From Tateyamaria omphalii (GTDB lineage Bacteria > Pseudomonadota > Alphaproteobacteria > Rhodobacterales > Rhodobacteraceae), in the NCBI RefSeq assembly GCF_001969365.1, contig NZ_CP019312.1:3410001-3474000 (forward strand): DNA of 64,000 bases, in the 5' to 3' direction. The notes beneath the pieces were generated by a model that saw only the letters and a list, made by a program, of their open reading frames with translations, did not search any database and had not been told where the DNA came from. Below are positions 16,977 to 25,235 of the stretch, in pieces. Positions within the stretch are counted from its first letter, which is position 1. Each line of letters starts with the position of its first letter. Made by a program: the position numbers and the translations under genes.

Positions 16977-17716
16977 CGTACGAGGTGATCCTGTTGCTGA
17001 TCATGGGCGCCGCTGCCGGTGGGTTCATCAACGGTTTGTCCGGCACCGGTACGGCGCTGTTTGCGTTGGGGTTTTATCTGGTGGTCCTGCCGCCCACGAC
17101 ATCCGTGGCGATTGTGGCCTTCATGTCCGTACTGGTCGGACTTCAGGGCATGTGGATCGTGCGCGCGTCGATCTTTGCCCGCCGTGATCGGCTGTTGCGG
17201 TTCATTCTGCCGGGGCTGTACGGTGTCCCATTGGGGCTGATCCTGCTGGATGTTGTCGACAGTGGCACGCTGCGCGTCGGGATTGCCGTGTTCCTGATCG
17301 TGTATGGCGGGTATTTCGGCTTTCGTGCGGCTCTGCCCTCTTTTTCGCGGCGCACGCCTGTGATCGACGGGGCCGTCGGTTTTCTGGGGGGCGTGTTCGG
17401 CGGTGCGGCTGGTGTGTCGGGGGCGTTGCCGTCCATGTGGCTGTCCATTCGTCCGTGGACCAAATCCGAGACGCGCGCGGTGCTGCAGCCCTTCAACATG
17501 ACGATGCTGACGACAACGGTAACCTTGCTGTTTTTGCGCGGTGCCTATGATCAGACCGCGCTGAAGGCATTGGCCGTGACCATTCCTTGCGGCCTGCTCG
17601 CGGCGCAGGTGGGTATCGCGGTCTTTCGTCGCCTCAGCGACACTGGATTCCGCCGTCTGCTGATCCTTCTGACGCTTGCGATGGGCGTGGGCATCCTCTT
17701 GAGCGAAGCGGCATAG
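16973..17716 (+). CDS. TauE/SafE family sulfite/organic anion exporter
   Basis: A 247-residue inner membrane protein of the TauE/SafE (DUF81) family, with about seven to eight hydrophobic segments. The two family repeats are visible: GAAAGGFINGLSGTGTALFAL near the start and GFLGGVFGGAAGVSGALPSM in the second half. Members export sulfite, sulfoacetate or other small anions. It overlaps the LysR gene by four bases. A second TauE/SafE gene lies convergently eight bases downstream, and the two are not close in sequence. Confidence 0.88.
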   Translation: MTYEVILLLIMGAAAGGFINGLSGTGTALFALGFYLVVLPPTTSVAIVAFMSVLVGLQGMWIVRASIFARRDRLLRFILPGLYGVPLGLILLDVVDSGTLRVGIAVFLIVYGGYFGFRAALPSFSRRTPVIDGAVGFLGGVFGGAAGVSGALPSMWLSIRPWTKSETRAVLQPFNMTMLTTTVTLLFLRGAYDQTALKALAVTIPCGLLAAQVGIAVFRRLSDTGFRRLLILLTLAMGVGILLSEAA

Positions 17717-17723
17717 CCGCGCA

Positions 17724-18470
17724 TCACCTCAAGAGCGCGCCCAACACCAGGTTTGCCCCCAGCACCGAAAACGCGCCAAGGAAATACGTTTTGAACCGTT
17801 CGGGGTCTGTCCGGTGTCTCAGGCGTTCGCCCACAGAAAACCCAATGAGCGCCGGGATCAGCAAAACCGCCGAGACCGCCAGATCGGGGGGCGCACTGTG
17901 TCCGACGGCGATGAACATGACAAATATCGACACGCTGCCTGCCGCGATCAGGAACCCCAGCGCCTGCACGAAGGCATCGCGTTCCAGCCGGAGGCCTGTC
18001 AGATACATGGCCAAGGGCGGGGCCCAAGCGGCGGTCAATCCGCCGACCAACCCGGCGATGACGGCGCTCATCCCTTCGAACAGGCGCACACGGTGGTCAG
18101 GGATCGCGGGCACGATGTTGCGCCAGCTGAAAAAGCAGAACGCCAAAACGAAAACACCCAGAACGACGCGCAGAAATCGGTCCGGCGCAGATTGGCTGAC
18201 CCAGACGGTCGCCGCCACGCAAAGGCCCAAAATCACCGCATAGCGCCAATGCTGTTTGATGCATCCCGCCATGTCCGGCCCGCGCCAGAACTGCCAGACA
18301 TTGCTGAGCAGCATTGGGATCACGATCAGTGTGACGGCAGACCGCGCATCCAGCTGGAGGGTCAGCAGTGCCAGCGCCACGGTGGGCATCCCGAGCCCGA
18401 TAAAGCCCTTCACCGCCCCGGCCAGCAGCAGGACGGCGCTGGCGAACGCGATCATGGACAGGTCAGGCAT
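17724..18470 (-). CDS. TauE/SafE family permease (second copy)
   Basis: A 248-residue TauE/SafE family membrane protein. It has the two glycine-rich repeats VLLLAGAVKGFIGLGMPTVA and MSAVIAGLVGGLTAAWAPPL, and about eight membrane segments. It is the last gene of the fumarate-reductase/fumarase operon, with a seven-base gap from the fumarase beta gene, and probably moves the substrate or product of that operon across the inner membrane. It faces the other TauE/SafE gene with no room for more than a terminator. Confidence 0.87.
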   Translation of the reverse strand: MPDLSMIAFASAVLLLAGAVKGFIGLGMPTVALALLTLQLDARSAVTLIVIPMLLSNVWQFWRGPDMAGCIKQHWRYAVILGLCVAATVWVSQSAPDRFLRVVLGVFVLAFCFFSWRNIVPAIPDHRVRLFEGMSAVIAGLVGGLTAAWAPPLAMYLTGLRLERDAFVQALGFLIAAGSVSIFVMFIAVGHSAPPDLAVSAVLLIPALIGFSVGERLRHRTDPERFKTYFLGAFSVLGANLVLGALLR

Positions 18471-18477
18471 GGACGCT

Positions 18478-19143
18478 TCAGATCACTTCATCCGTGCGAT
18501 CGTCACTTTCGCCGTATCGTTTGAGGACGGCGGGTTTGGTGCCTTCATACACCCGCGCCACATTCTCTGCGATCTTGGCGTTTTCGCGTTCGAACAGGCA
18601 GTCGCCATTCATGTCGGAGGCGACGATGAACGGTCCCATCTTGTTGCATTTGATGACCCACATGGCCTGAGCCAAACCCAGCTCTTCGTTCCAGTGGACG
18701 GCTTCCACGTTTTCCACGCCCCGCCCGAGCAGCGCGCCGGTGCCGTAGCCGACGGTGGAGAGGTAGACGGCGCCGTTTGGGACGAAGTATTCCTTGTAGT
18801 CCTTGGACGTCATGCCGCCCTTGCCGACGATCAGTTTGGCGCCGGTCTTGGCCATCCATTCGGGCAGCCACTTGGCAAAGCGGAAGGAGGCGGTGGCCGT
18901 CACCGCCCCCATTTCAAAGCTGCCGTCGGGGTTGATGCGGGCGGCGGGCGAGCAATGGAAGTTGGCCGCCGACTGGCTGGGCAGCTCCATAGGAATGTTC
19001 GCCTTGTCCTCCAGCGCGCGCATGTAGACGCCCTCGCGGGCGGTGTACATAAGGCCATCTAGGTAGACGACATCGCCCAAGCGCAGATCAGCGATGGCGT
19101 CGTCGGTTGGCGTGGTGGAGAGACGAACTTCGCGGGGGCTCAT
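18478..19143 (-). CDS. Class I fumarate hydratase / L(+)-tartrate dehydratase, beta subunit
   Basis: A 221-residue beta (C-terminal domain) subunit of the heterodimeric class I fumarase/tartrate dehydratase family. Conserved blocks are LRLGDVVYLDGLMYTAREGV, GAVTATASFRFAKWLPEW and LIVGKGGMTS. In this family the beta subunit completes the active site beside the iron-sulfur alpha subunit. The start at 19,143 overlaps the alpha-subunit stop by four bases. Hydration of fumarate, mesaconate or dehydration of tartrate are all possible; the operon context with a fumarate-reductase-like complex favours a C4 or substituted C4 dicarboxylate. Confidence 0.88.
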   Translation of the reverse strand: MSPREVRLSTTPTDDAIADLRLGDVVYLDGLMYTAREGVYMRALEDKANIPMELPSQSAANFHCSPAARINPDGSFEMGAVTATASFRFAKWLPEWMAKTGAKLIVGKGGMTSKDYKEYFVPNGAVYLSTVGYGTGALLGRGVENVEAVHWNEELGLAQAMWVIKCNKMGPFIVASDMNGDCLFERENAKIAENVARVYEGTKPAVLKRYGESDDRTDEVI

Positions 19144-20096
19144 TCTGCGGCCTCTTTCTGTGGTTCCCACTCGACCGTTTCGCGGCGCTGGTAATCTGTG
19201 AACCAGTCGGGGTCTGTACGGTGTTCCACCCGCCCGTCGGCATGGATACGGGCCACTGCGCGGCGGGAGGACAGGCAGAAGGCGTGAACCGACATCGGCA
19301 TGCCGCCGGTGTGGCAGTACCCGACCTCGATGTTGCAGTCGATTACCATGTTCTTGCCCACGAAGCCCATTGCGCCCATGCCGATGGAGTTGCCCAGTTC
19401 CTTGAACTCATCCTCAATCTTAGCAATGCGGGGGTCGGAGTTGCGGCTGCCGACGGTGCGCAGGATCGACGCCCGTTTGCCCAGGACCATGCAGATATCT
19501 TTTGACCCGCCCAGCCCGATCCCGATGATCGCGGGTTGGCAGGCAAGGCCGCGTTTGCCGAACGCCATCAGCGTGTCGAGGTAGAACCGCTTGATCCCCT
19601 CCATCCCGTCCGAGGGGAAGAGCATGCGGTAGTCGGTGCCGAACAGGCCCCCCTTGTGGACCGTGATCAGGTCGATCCATTCGCCTTCCGGCTCGAACCC
19701 GTATTCGATCTCGGGTGCGCCGATGCCCACATTGTTGTCGTGATCCGTGCGCCAGAGCGGGTGCACGCGGTTGGGGCGCAGGGGCACGCCATTGGTGGCG
19801 TTTGCCGTGGCGCGGCGCAAGGCGGCTTCAAGCGCGACCATCCCGCCCTCAACCCGCGCGTCGTTGCCCATCTTCACGAACCAGCGGGGGACACCGGTGT
19901 CGCCGCACATCGCGCGGCGATCTTCCTTAGCTGCTTCGTAGTTTTCCAGCATGGCCTTAAGGACGAAGGAGGAGAGGTCGCCATCCTCGGTTTTGGCCGC
20001 GTGTTGGAGACCGTCGAGGTAGTCCTGCGGGATTTCGATGGCCGCCTTGTCCATGAGGACTTCGGCGGTAGATTGGATGAGGGAGATGGGGATCAT
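19140..20096 (-). CDS. Class I fumarate hydratase / tartrate dehydratase, alpha subunit
   Basis: A 318-residue alpha subunit that carries the oxygen-sensitive [4Fe-4S] cluster. The cysteines are expected in AMCGDTGVPRWFVK, in the GGSKDICMVLGKRAS region and in IEVGYCHTGGMPMS. Other family blocks are LRPNRVHPLWRTDHDNN and GIGAPEIEYGFEPEGE. Length is slightly above that of E. coli TtdA. It is co-translated: four bases overlap with both the upstream flavoprotein gene and the downstream beta subunit. Whether the true substrate is fumarate, tartrate or mesaconate cannot be decided from sequence alone. Confidence 0.9.
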   Translation of the reverse strand: MIPISLIQSTAEVLMDKAAIEIPQDYLDGLQHAAKTEDGDLSSFVLKAMLENYEAAKEDRRAMCGDTGVPRWFVKMGNDARVEGGMVALEAALRRATANATNGVPLRPNRVHPLWRTDHDNNVGIGAPEIEYGFEPEGEWIDLITVHKGGLFGTDYRMLFPSDGMEGIKRFYLDTLMAFGKRGLACQPAIIGIGLGGSKDICMVLGKRASILRTVGSRNSDPRIAKIEDEFKELGNSIGMGAMGFVGKNMVIDCNIEVGYCHTGGMPMSVHAFCLSSRRAVARIHADGRVEHRTDPDWFTDYQRRETVEWEPQKEAAE

Positions 20097-21850
20097 TGTG
20101 CTGCCACCAATGTTTCGGGTTCGCCTTCGGGCAAGATCGTTTCGCCGGGGCGGACGATGGTGAATTGAACGGGTTCGCGGGTGACCTTGACCTTACCGCC
20201 GTCAAGCGTCGCCACCGTGAACTCGCTGTCTTCCATCGCGCCGGGCAATGGGAAATCTTCGCGGTAGTGCGCGCCACGTGAATTTTCGCGTGCAATCCCG
20301 GCTTTGGTGATCACTTCGGAGATGTCGCAGAGCGAGCGGAGGTTCAGCCAATCATGCCAAGTGAGGTTGAAGGCGAGGTTGGTGGCATCAACGCCCACAT
20401 CCATCAGCGCGTCTGACACCTGCGCGATACCGCCCAACCCGCGCGCCATCCCTGCTTTGGTTCGCATCACACCAACCTCTTCCCACATGAGGTCCTGTAG
20501 CTGCTTGCGCAGCGGCAGGATCAGATCGGGTTTGCGGGTCAGGGGGAAGGTGGCGCGTTCGAATTCGGCGGCCAGCACGTCTTCATCCGGGTCGCGCAGG
20601 GTCATCGCGCCCACGTCGCGGCCCATCGTGTCGCCTGCGATGCCACCATAGACCGTAGAATTGGCCACCCCGTTGCCGCCCAAGCGGTTCGAGCCATGCG
20701 CGCCGCCCGCGTCTTCGCCCGCGACGTACAGCCCTTCCATCGCTGTCCGCGTATCCACATCGACCACCACGCCGCCCATGAAATAGTGCGCCGTTGGCAC
20801 CACCTCGACCTTGCCCGCGGCCAGATCGAAGCCGCTGTCGGCGCAGCGTTTGACCATGCCCTTGAACTTCTCGGCCACCCAGTCGGGGCCAAGGTGGGAC
20901 ATGGAGATGAACACGCCGTCCTGATCCGGATTGTTGTTCTTGCGCATCTCGGCATAGATACCGCGGCTGACGACGTCGCGGGTGGCGCGCTCGCCCTTGC
21001 CGTCGTAGTCGAACATGAAGCGTTGGCCGGCGTGGTTGATGAGTTGCCCCCCGGCGCCGCGCAACCCTTCCTCAAGCACCGTTCCGGTCATGCGTGTATG
21101 ATCCCCGGCCAGAAGGCCCGTGGGGTGGAACTGTACCATCTCCATATCGCGGAGTTTCAACCCTGCGCGCAGGGCCATGGCGAGGCCGTCCATCGTCTTG
21201 TCACCCGAGGGCGTGTGATACTTGTACATCGTCGGGCCACCGCCGGTGGCCATCAGCACGGTCTTGGCCCGCACCAGACGGAAGCGTCCGGTGCGCATGT
21301 CGATCATTAGGACACCGGCCAAAGAGCCGCGATCCTTGGTCGGGATCAGACCGACAGCGCGGTGCTCTTGCATTTTCTCGACACCGCTGGCGAGGACCTT
21401 TTCCATAAGCCGGTTGATGATCTCGATCCCCGTCAGGTCGCCCTTGTGCACGGTGCGGTCGGCGGTCTGGCCCGCAAACGCCTTTTGGTGCAGCGACCCG
21501 TCCGGGTTGCGGTCAAAAAAACAGCCGACTTCGTTCTCCAACTCGCGGATGCGCACCACGGCCTGTTCACACAACCGCCACGCCATGTCCTGATTGGGTA
21601 GCCACTTGCCCCCTTGGATCGTGTCCATGAAATGCCGTTCGACCGTGTCGCCGCCACCAAGGGCGACGTTGTAGCCGCCCTGCACCATGCGGGTGCAGCC
21701 GCATTTGCCGATCAACCCTTTGACTGCGATGGTGATCTTGGTGCCTGCGGGCGCGGTTTGCTGGGCGTGGAGGGCCGCGAACAGGCCCGCGCCCCCCGTG
21801 CCGAGGATTAGGATGTCTGTGTCGTGGCGTTCAATGTCCGACAGTCTCAT
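20093..21850 (-). CDS. Fumarate reductase/succinate dehydrogenase-type flavoprotein subunit
   Basis: A 585-residue flavoprotein of the SdhA/FrdA family. The FAD dinucleotide motif is ILILGTGGAGLFAALHA. Active-site elements are kept: QFHPTG, ERATRDVVSRGI (the catalytic Arg region), PTAHYFMGGV and GEDAGGAHGSNRLGGNG. The position of the covalent-FAD histidine, however, is cysteine: the family has SHTxxAQGG, here GCTRMVQGG with Cys52. FAD is therefore probably bound without the usual histidyl link. E. coli FrdA altered at this residue keeps fumarate reduction but loses succinate oxidation, which hints at direction. It is adjacent to matching membrane and iron-sulfur subunits. Confidence 0.9.
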   Translation of the reverse strand: MRLSDIERHDTDILILGTGGAGLFAALHAQQTAPAGTKITIAVKGLIGKCGCTRMVQGGYNVALGGGDTVERHFMDTIQGGKWLPNQDMAWRLCEQAVVRIRELENEVGCFFDRNPDGSLHQKAFAGQTADRTVHKGDLTGIEIINRLMEKVLASGVEKMQEHRAVGLIPTKDRGSLAGVLMIDMRTGRFRLVRAKTVLMATGGGPTMYKYHTPSGDKTMDGLAMALRAGLKLRDMEMVQFHPTGLLAGDHTRMTGTVLEEGLRGAGGQLINHAGQRFMFDYDGKGERATRDVVSRGIYAEMRKNNNPDQDGVFISMSHLGPDWVAEKFKGMVKRCADSGFDLAAGKVEVVPTAHYFMGGVVVDVDTRTAMEGLYVAGEDAGGAHGSNRLGGNGVANSTVYGGIAGDTMGRDVGAMTLRDPDEDVLAAEFERATFPLTRKPDLILPLRKQLQDLMWEEVGVMRTKAGMARGLGGIAQVSDALMDVGVDATNLAFNLTWHDWLNLRSLCDISEVITKAGIARENSRGAHYREDFPLPGAMEDSEFTVATLDGGKVKVTREPVQFTIVRPGETILPEGEPETLVAAQ

Positions 21851-21851
21851 G

Positions 21852-22202
21852 TCATACCGCCTGCATCAGAAAGAGTGTTGCAATCAGGAAGGACAGCGCC
21901 GTCGCGCCTGCCGCGAGCGTCTTTTGCGGGGGCGTCCACGGCAGCCATTCCATTGCCATCAGGCGCAGTCCACCGAACATGTGAACGGCCAACAGGAAGA
22001 CAAGGCCAAATTCGGCCAGCTTGACCGCGCCAATGTCTGTGAAGGCAAGAAAACCGTCGAGCCGCGCGGGGTTCGTGAGTGCGAGCGACAGGATCCAGAA
22101 GTGGAAGGGCAGGAACAGGGCAAGGCCAATGCCCGACACCCGGTGCAGGATGTAGGCCAGCCACAAGGGGTGCGCGCGGGATGTGATGCCAGCGGCCCTC
22201 AT
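21852..22202 (-). CDS. Succinate dehydrogenase/fumarate reductase-like membrane anchor subunit (1)
   Basis: A 116-residue protein with three membrane segments. It starts MRAAGITSRAHPLWLAYILH and has the cytochrome b pattern HRVSG at about residues 20-24, then a second His in FHFWIL and a third in VHMFGGLRLM. These are candidate haem or quinone-site ligands. It is the second of two small anchor genes; its ATG overlaps the stop of the first by four bases, and the flavoprotein ATG follows one base after its own stop. It anchors the flavoprotein and iron-sulfur subunits to the inner membrane and passes electrons to or from quinone. Confidence 0.8.
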   Translation of the reverse strand: MRAAGITSRAHPLWLAYILHRVSGIGLALFLPFHFWILSLALTNPARLDGFLAFTDIGAVKLAEFGLVFLLAVHMFGGLRLMAMEWLPWTPPQKTLAAGATALSFLIATLFLMQAV

Positions 22203-22531
22203 GCGAATGTCACGGCCCAGACGGCGCGTGCTCCCAATGCAAACAGGCCCAGCCCGATGGCCCACATGGCCGCGTCGAGTGCGGCGCCCTTCAGTCCGCC
22301 CCATTCATGCGCGACGGCGCGCACTCCGATTGCGCCATGGATGGACACGGCCACGACAAACAGGCCGTAGAACAGGAACCAGGCCACTGACCCTTGGGTG
22401 CGCCCCAGGATTTCGGCGGCGCTCAGGCCCCCTTGGATGGCGTAGATCATCACGGCGATGTGGCCTATCACAAGCGGCGCCATCAAAAGTGCGGTGATCC
22501 GTTGCAGCATGTAAAGGCGCAGGCTCAGCAT
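22199..22531 (-). CDS. Succinate dehydrogenase/fumarate reductase-like membrane anchor subunit (2)
   Basis: A 110-residue protein with three membrane segments: RITALLMAPLVIGHIAVMIY, VAWFLFYGLFVVAVSIHGAI and the C-terminal AAMWAIGLGLFALGARAVW. Histidines in GHIAVM and IHGAIGVR match the haem-ligand positions of SdhC/SdhD-type subunits. The ATG at 22,531 overlaps the last base of the iron-sulfur subunit's stop codon, so translation is coupled. Together with the following anchor it forms the membrane part of the complex. Confidence 0.8.
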   Translation of the reverse strand: MLSLRLYMLQRITALLMAPLVIGHIAVMIYAIQGGLSAAEILGRTQGSVAWFLFYGLFVVAVSIHGAIGVRAVAHEWGGLKGAALDAAMWAIGLGLFALGARAVWAVTFA

Positions 22532-23244
22532 CAGCGACCCCTTCGGAAAAACGATCTGGCCGTTTCGCGTTTCAGCCCGGCGATGGCGGACATCGGGTCC
22601 AGATCGTTCGGGCAGTACGTGGTGCAAGATCCCATCGCGTGGCAATTGTGGCAGCCGCCGGTGCCCGATACCGCGTCCAGGATGGCCAAGCGCCCTTCGT
22701 CTTTGGCGTCGTTCAGCAGAGTCCACGCGCGTTGCAGGGCGGCGGGGCCAAGGTAATCCGGATTGCCCGCAACCGTGTCGCAAGCGGCGTAGCAGACGGA
22801 GCAGTTGATGCACTCGATCCCGGCATTCGCCTCAACCCGCGCGGCGCTGGTTTCGTCTACTGCTGCGATGGGGTCGTCGCGGGTCAGGGCGCCGTGGTGC
22901 ACCCCTTCGGCGCCGACCCACTTGTCAAAGAACGGGTCCATGTCGACCACCAGATCCTTGACCACCGGCAGGTTGCGGAGGGGGCCGATGTTGACCGCGC
23001 CGTCTTGCACGACCTTCGACACATGTGTCCGGCACGTCCAGCGCGGCACACCGTTGACCATCATCGCGCAACTGCCGCACATCCCGACGCGGCAGGCAAA
23101 GCGATAGCTGAGTGTTGGGTCTGCGTTCTGCTGGACCCAAGAGACGACGTCGAGCACGGTTTGGTTGTCATGCGCGGGCACATCGAACCTGTCCGGCCCG
23201 GATGCGCCGCGGTCGATTGTCACCGTGAGCGTTTTCGACGTCAT
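22531..23244 (-). CDS. Fumarate reductase/succinate dehydrogenase-type iron-sulfur subunit
   Basis: A 237-residue iron-sulfur protein. The plant-type [2Fe-2S] cluster uses Cys51, Cys56, Cys59 and Cys71 (CRVGMCGSC, then C). The [4Fe-4S] set is CINCSVCYAAC at 145-155, and the third cluster is CHAMGSCTTYC at 201-211. The stretch CINCSVCYAAC and the following NPDYLGPAAL resemble FrdB of E. coli more than SdhB. The Pro usually following the fourth Cys of the [4Fe-4S] motif is Asp here. An extra Cys198 precedes the third set. It is the first gene of the operon on the minus strand. Confidence 0.9.
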   Translation of the reverse strand: MTSKTLTVTIDRGASGPDRFDVPAHDNQTVLDVVSWVQQNADPTLSYRFACRVGMCGSCAMMVNGVPRWTCRTHVSKVVQDGAVNIGPLRNLPVVKDLVVDMDPFFDKWVGAEGVHHGALTRDDPIAAVDETSAARVEANAGIECINCSVCYAACDTVAGNPDYLGPAALQRAWTLLNDAKDEGRLAILDAVSGTGGCHNCHAMGSCTTYCPNDLDPMSAIAGLKRETARSFFRRGR

Positions 23245-23369
23245 GCCTTGCTTGGTCTTCCGCTGGGTTCGAAGTTCATGCAGAGTATAACGGACAGGAT
23301 AGCTTAAGAAATGCGAATTTCCGTGAAGGTTTCTGTCAGAACTTCTTACGAAAAGGCATTGTGTCCCCT

Positions 23370-24197
23370 ATGAGCCAGACCAATCTGACCCAGGCATTTG
23401 CAGCACGCTACAGCGACGTGCCGGTATCTTGTGCGGATGGCGCTGCACTTGTTCAGTCTATGGCGGCGCGCGGATCCTGTCGCGCCTTTGAAGATCGGGC
23501 CATTCCTGACGACGTTCTGGACACTTTGTGCGCCATCGCGATGGCATCGCCGACCAAAAGTGATCTGCAACAACGTGACATCGTCATGCTGAAGTCATCA
23601 GATCAACGCCAGCAACTGGCTGCGCTTGTCGCGGGGCAGGCTTGGGTGTCAGATGCCCCGATGCTGCTGGTGTTTTGCGGCAACAATCGGCGGCAGCGCC
23701 TGCTGCATGACTGGCACCGCGTTCCCTTTGCCAATGATCATCTCGATGCGCTGATCAATGCAACAGCGGATGCTGCTATTGCGCTGGGGGCCTTTGTCAC
23801 TGCAGCAGAGGCGCTGGGTTTGGGCTGTTGTCCCATCAGCGCTGTGCGCAACGATGCAGAGGCCGTGTCGAACCTGTTGGGTCTGCCCGATCACGTATTT
23901 CCCTTTGCCGGGCTGGCGCTTGGGTATCCTGCGGCCCCGCCGACCATATCCAAGCGGTTGCCGTTGCGCGTCACGTGCCATGTCGACCGTTACGAAGAGG
24001 AGGGCCTGCGCGCTGCGGTCGAAGCGTATGACACGGATCGCGCCGCCGCGCAGCCATACTCCAAACAGCGGTTCGTGGACCGGTTTGGGCATACCGAACC
24101 CTATGGGTGGTCCGATGACAAGGTCCGCCAGTACAGCGCACCGGAGCGGGCCGAGTTTGGCGCGTTCATCCGCAAGCGTGGCTTTTACCTGGATTAA
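23370..24197 (+). CDS. Nitroreductase family protein
   Basis: A protein of 275 residues of the FMN-dependent nitroreductase fold. The N-terminal FMN-binding block is AARGSCRAFEDRAIPDDVLD, then ASPTKSDLQQRDIVML. The central GAFVTAAEALGLGCCPISAV and GLALGYPAA are typical. It probably reduces nitro compounds or quinones with NAD(P)H in the cytoplasm. A GTG nine bases upstream is a possible alternative start. It is divergent from the fumarate-reductase-like operon, with about 125 bases between them that must hold both promoters. Confidence 0.85.
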   Translation: MSQTNLTQAFAARYSDVPVSCADGAALVQSMAARGSCRAFEDRAIPDDVLDTLCAIAMASPTKSDLQQRDIVMLKSSDQRQQLAALVAGQAWVSDAPMLLVFCGNNRRQRLLHDWHRVPFANDHLDALINATADAAIALGAFVTAAEALGLGCCPISAVRNDAEAVSNLLGLPDHVFPFAGLALGYPAAPPTISKRLPLRVTCHVDRYEEEGLRAAVEAYDTDRAAAQPYSKQRFVDRFGHTEPYGWSDDKVRQYSAPERAEFGAFIRKRGFYLD

Positions 24198-24200
24198 CGC

Positions 24201-25235
24201 TCAGTTCAGCAGATCGGTGATGACAGCCGTGCCCGGCGGCGTCGGTCCGTGCATCGCGCGCAGTTCGGCGCTTGCGCCGGACAGCGGCACCTCGCGGGCG
24301 ACCATGGGGTTCAGGTTCACATCCCCCCGTTCAATCATCTCGAGCAGCGTGGGGTATTTCCAGGTGGGCATCCCGCGCGTTCCAAAGAAGGACAGTTGTT
24401 TGGCGTAGATGCCGCGCATGTTGATCTCCATCATGCCGGACCCGGCAGGCATGCCGACATGCACGTGACGGCCCAAGGTGCGCAGACAGTCGATGGAGGC
24501 GTTGGTGGTTGCCGCAATCCCCAGCGCCTCGACCGAGACATGGGCGCCGCCGCGTGTTATGTCGCGGATCGCTTCGGCCGTATCGGTGGTCGCCGCATTT
24601 ACGGCAGCATCCGCGCCCAGCCCGGTGGCATGCGCCAGCTTTTCTTCGACCACATCCACCACGACGACCCGAGCGCCCAGCATCTTGGCCAAGAGCAGAG
24701 TGGCGAGCCCGATGCCACCCGTTCCATGGACGGCGACCCATTCGCCCGCCCGCACATTCGCCCGATCCGTCAGCGCGTGCCATGCGGTTGTCACGCGGCA
24801 GCCGAGCCCTGCGGCCAGCGCGGGTGACATAGTGTCTGGCAGGTGGACCAAGTTGTGATCAAATGGAACGGCAACATATTCCGCATAGGCGCCCGGCGTG
24901 CCAAAGCCCGGCACGATCTGGTTTCCGCAAGTGTTGGACACACCCGTATGGCAGGCGGGGCAATCGCCGCAGGACAGGATGAAGGGCGCGATCAGCTTGT
25001 CGCCGATAGCATGCTTGGCCATAGGGCCTGCCGCCACCACCGTGCCGCAATACTCATGGCCCAAGATCGACCCGTTCTGCACTTTGGGATGCTCGCCGGT
25101 CCAGCCGTGATAATCGGACCGGCACACGCCGCAGGCCGCAACCTTTAGCACGACACCGTTGTCCGGGCAGTCGGGATCCGGAACGGTTTCGATCGACAAA
25201 TCTTCGTTGAATGTGCGCACGACAGCTGCTTTCAC
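24201..25235 (-). CDS. Zinc-dependent alcohol dehydrogenase
   Basis: A protein of 344 residues of the medium-chain dehydrogenase family. The catalytic zinc site uses CGVCRSDYHG and GHEYCG. The structural zinc lobe is CGDCPACHTGVSNTC and the Rossmann motif GTGGIGLATLLLAK. The GTG start at 25,235 is preferred because a strong GGAGGGGA lies just before it; an ATG at 25,259 lacks one. The substrate is unknown. It converges on the nitroreductase gene with three bases between stop codons. A long gene-less region lies upstream. Confidence 0.88.
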   Translation of the reverse strand: MKAAVVRTFNEDLSIETVPDPDCPDNGVVLKVAACGVCRSDYHGWTGEHPKVQNGSILGHEYCGTVVAAGPMAKHAIGDKLIAPFILSCGDCPACHTGVSNTCGNQIVPGFGTPGAYAEYVAVPFDHNLVHLPDTMSPALAAGLGCRVTTAWHALTDRANVRAGEWVAVHGTGGIGLATLLLAKMLGARVVVVDVVEEKLAHATGLGADAAVNAATTDTAEAIRDITRGGAHVSVEALGIAATTNASIDCLRTLGRHVHVGMPAGSGMMEINMRGIYAKQLSFFGTRGMPTWKYPTLLEMIERGDVNLNPMVAREVPLSGASAELRAMHGPTPPGTAVITDLLN

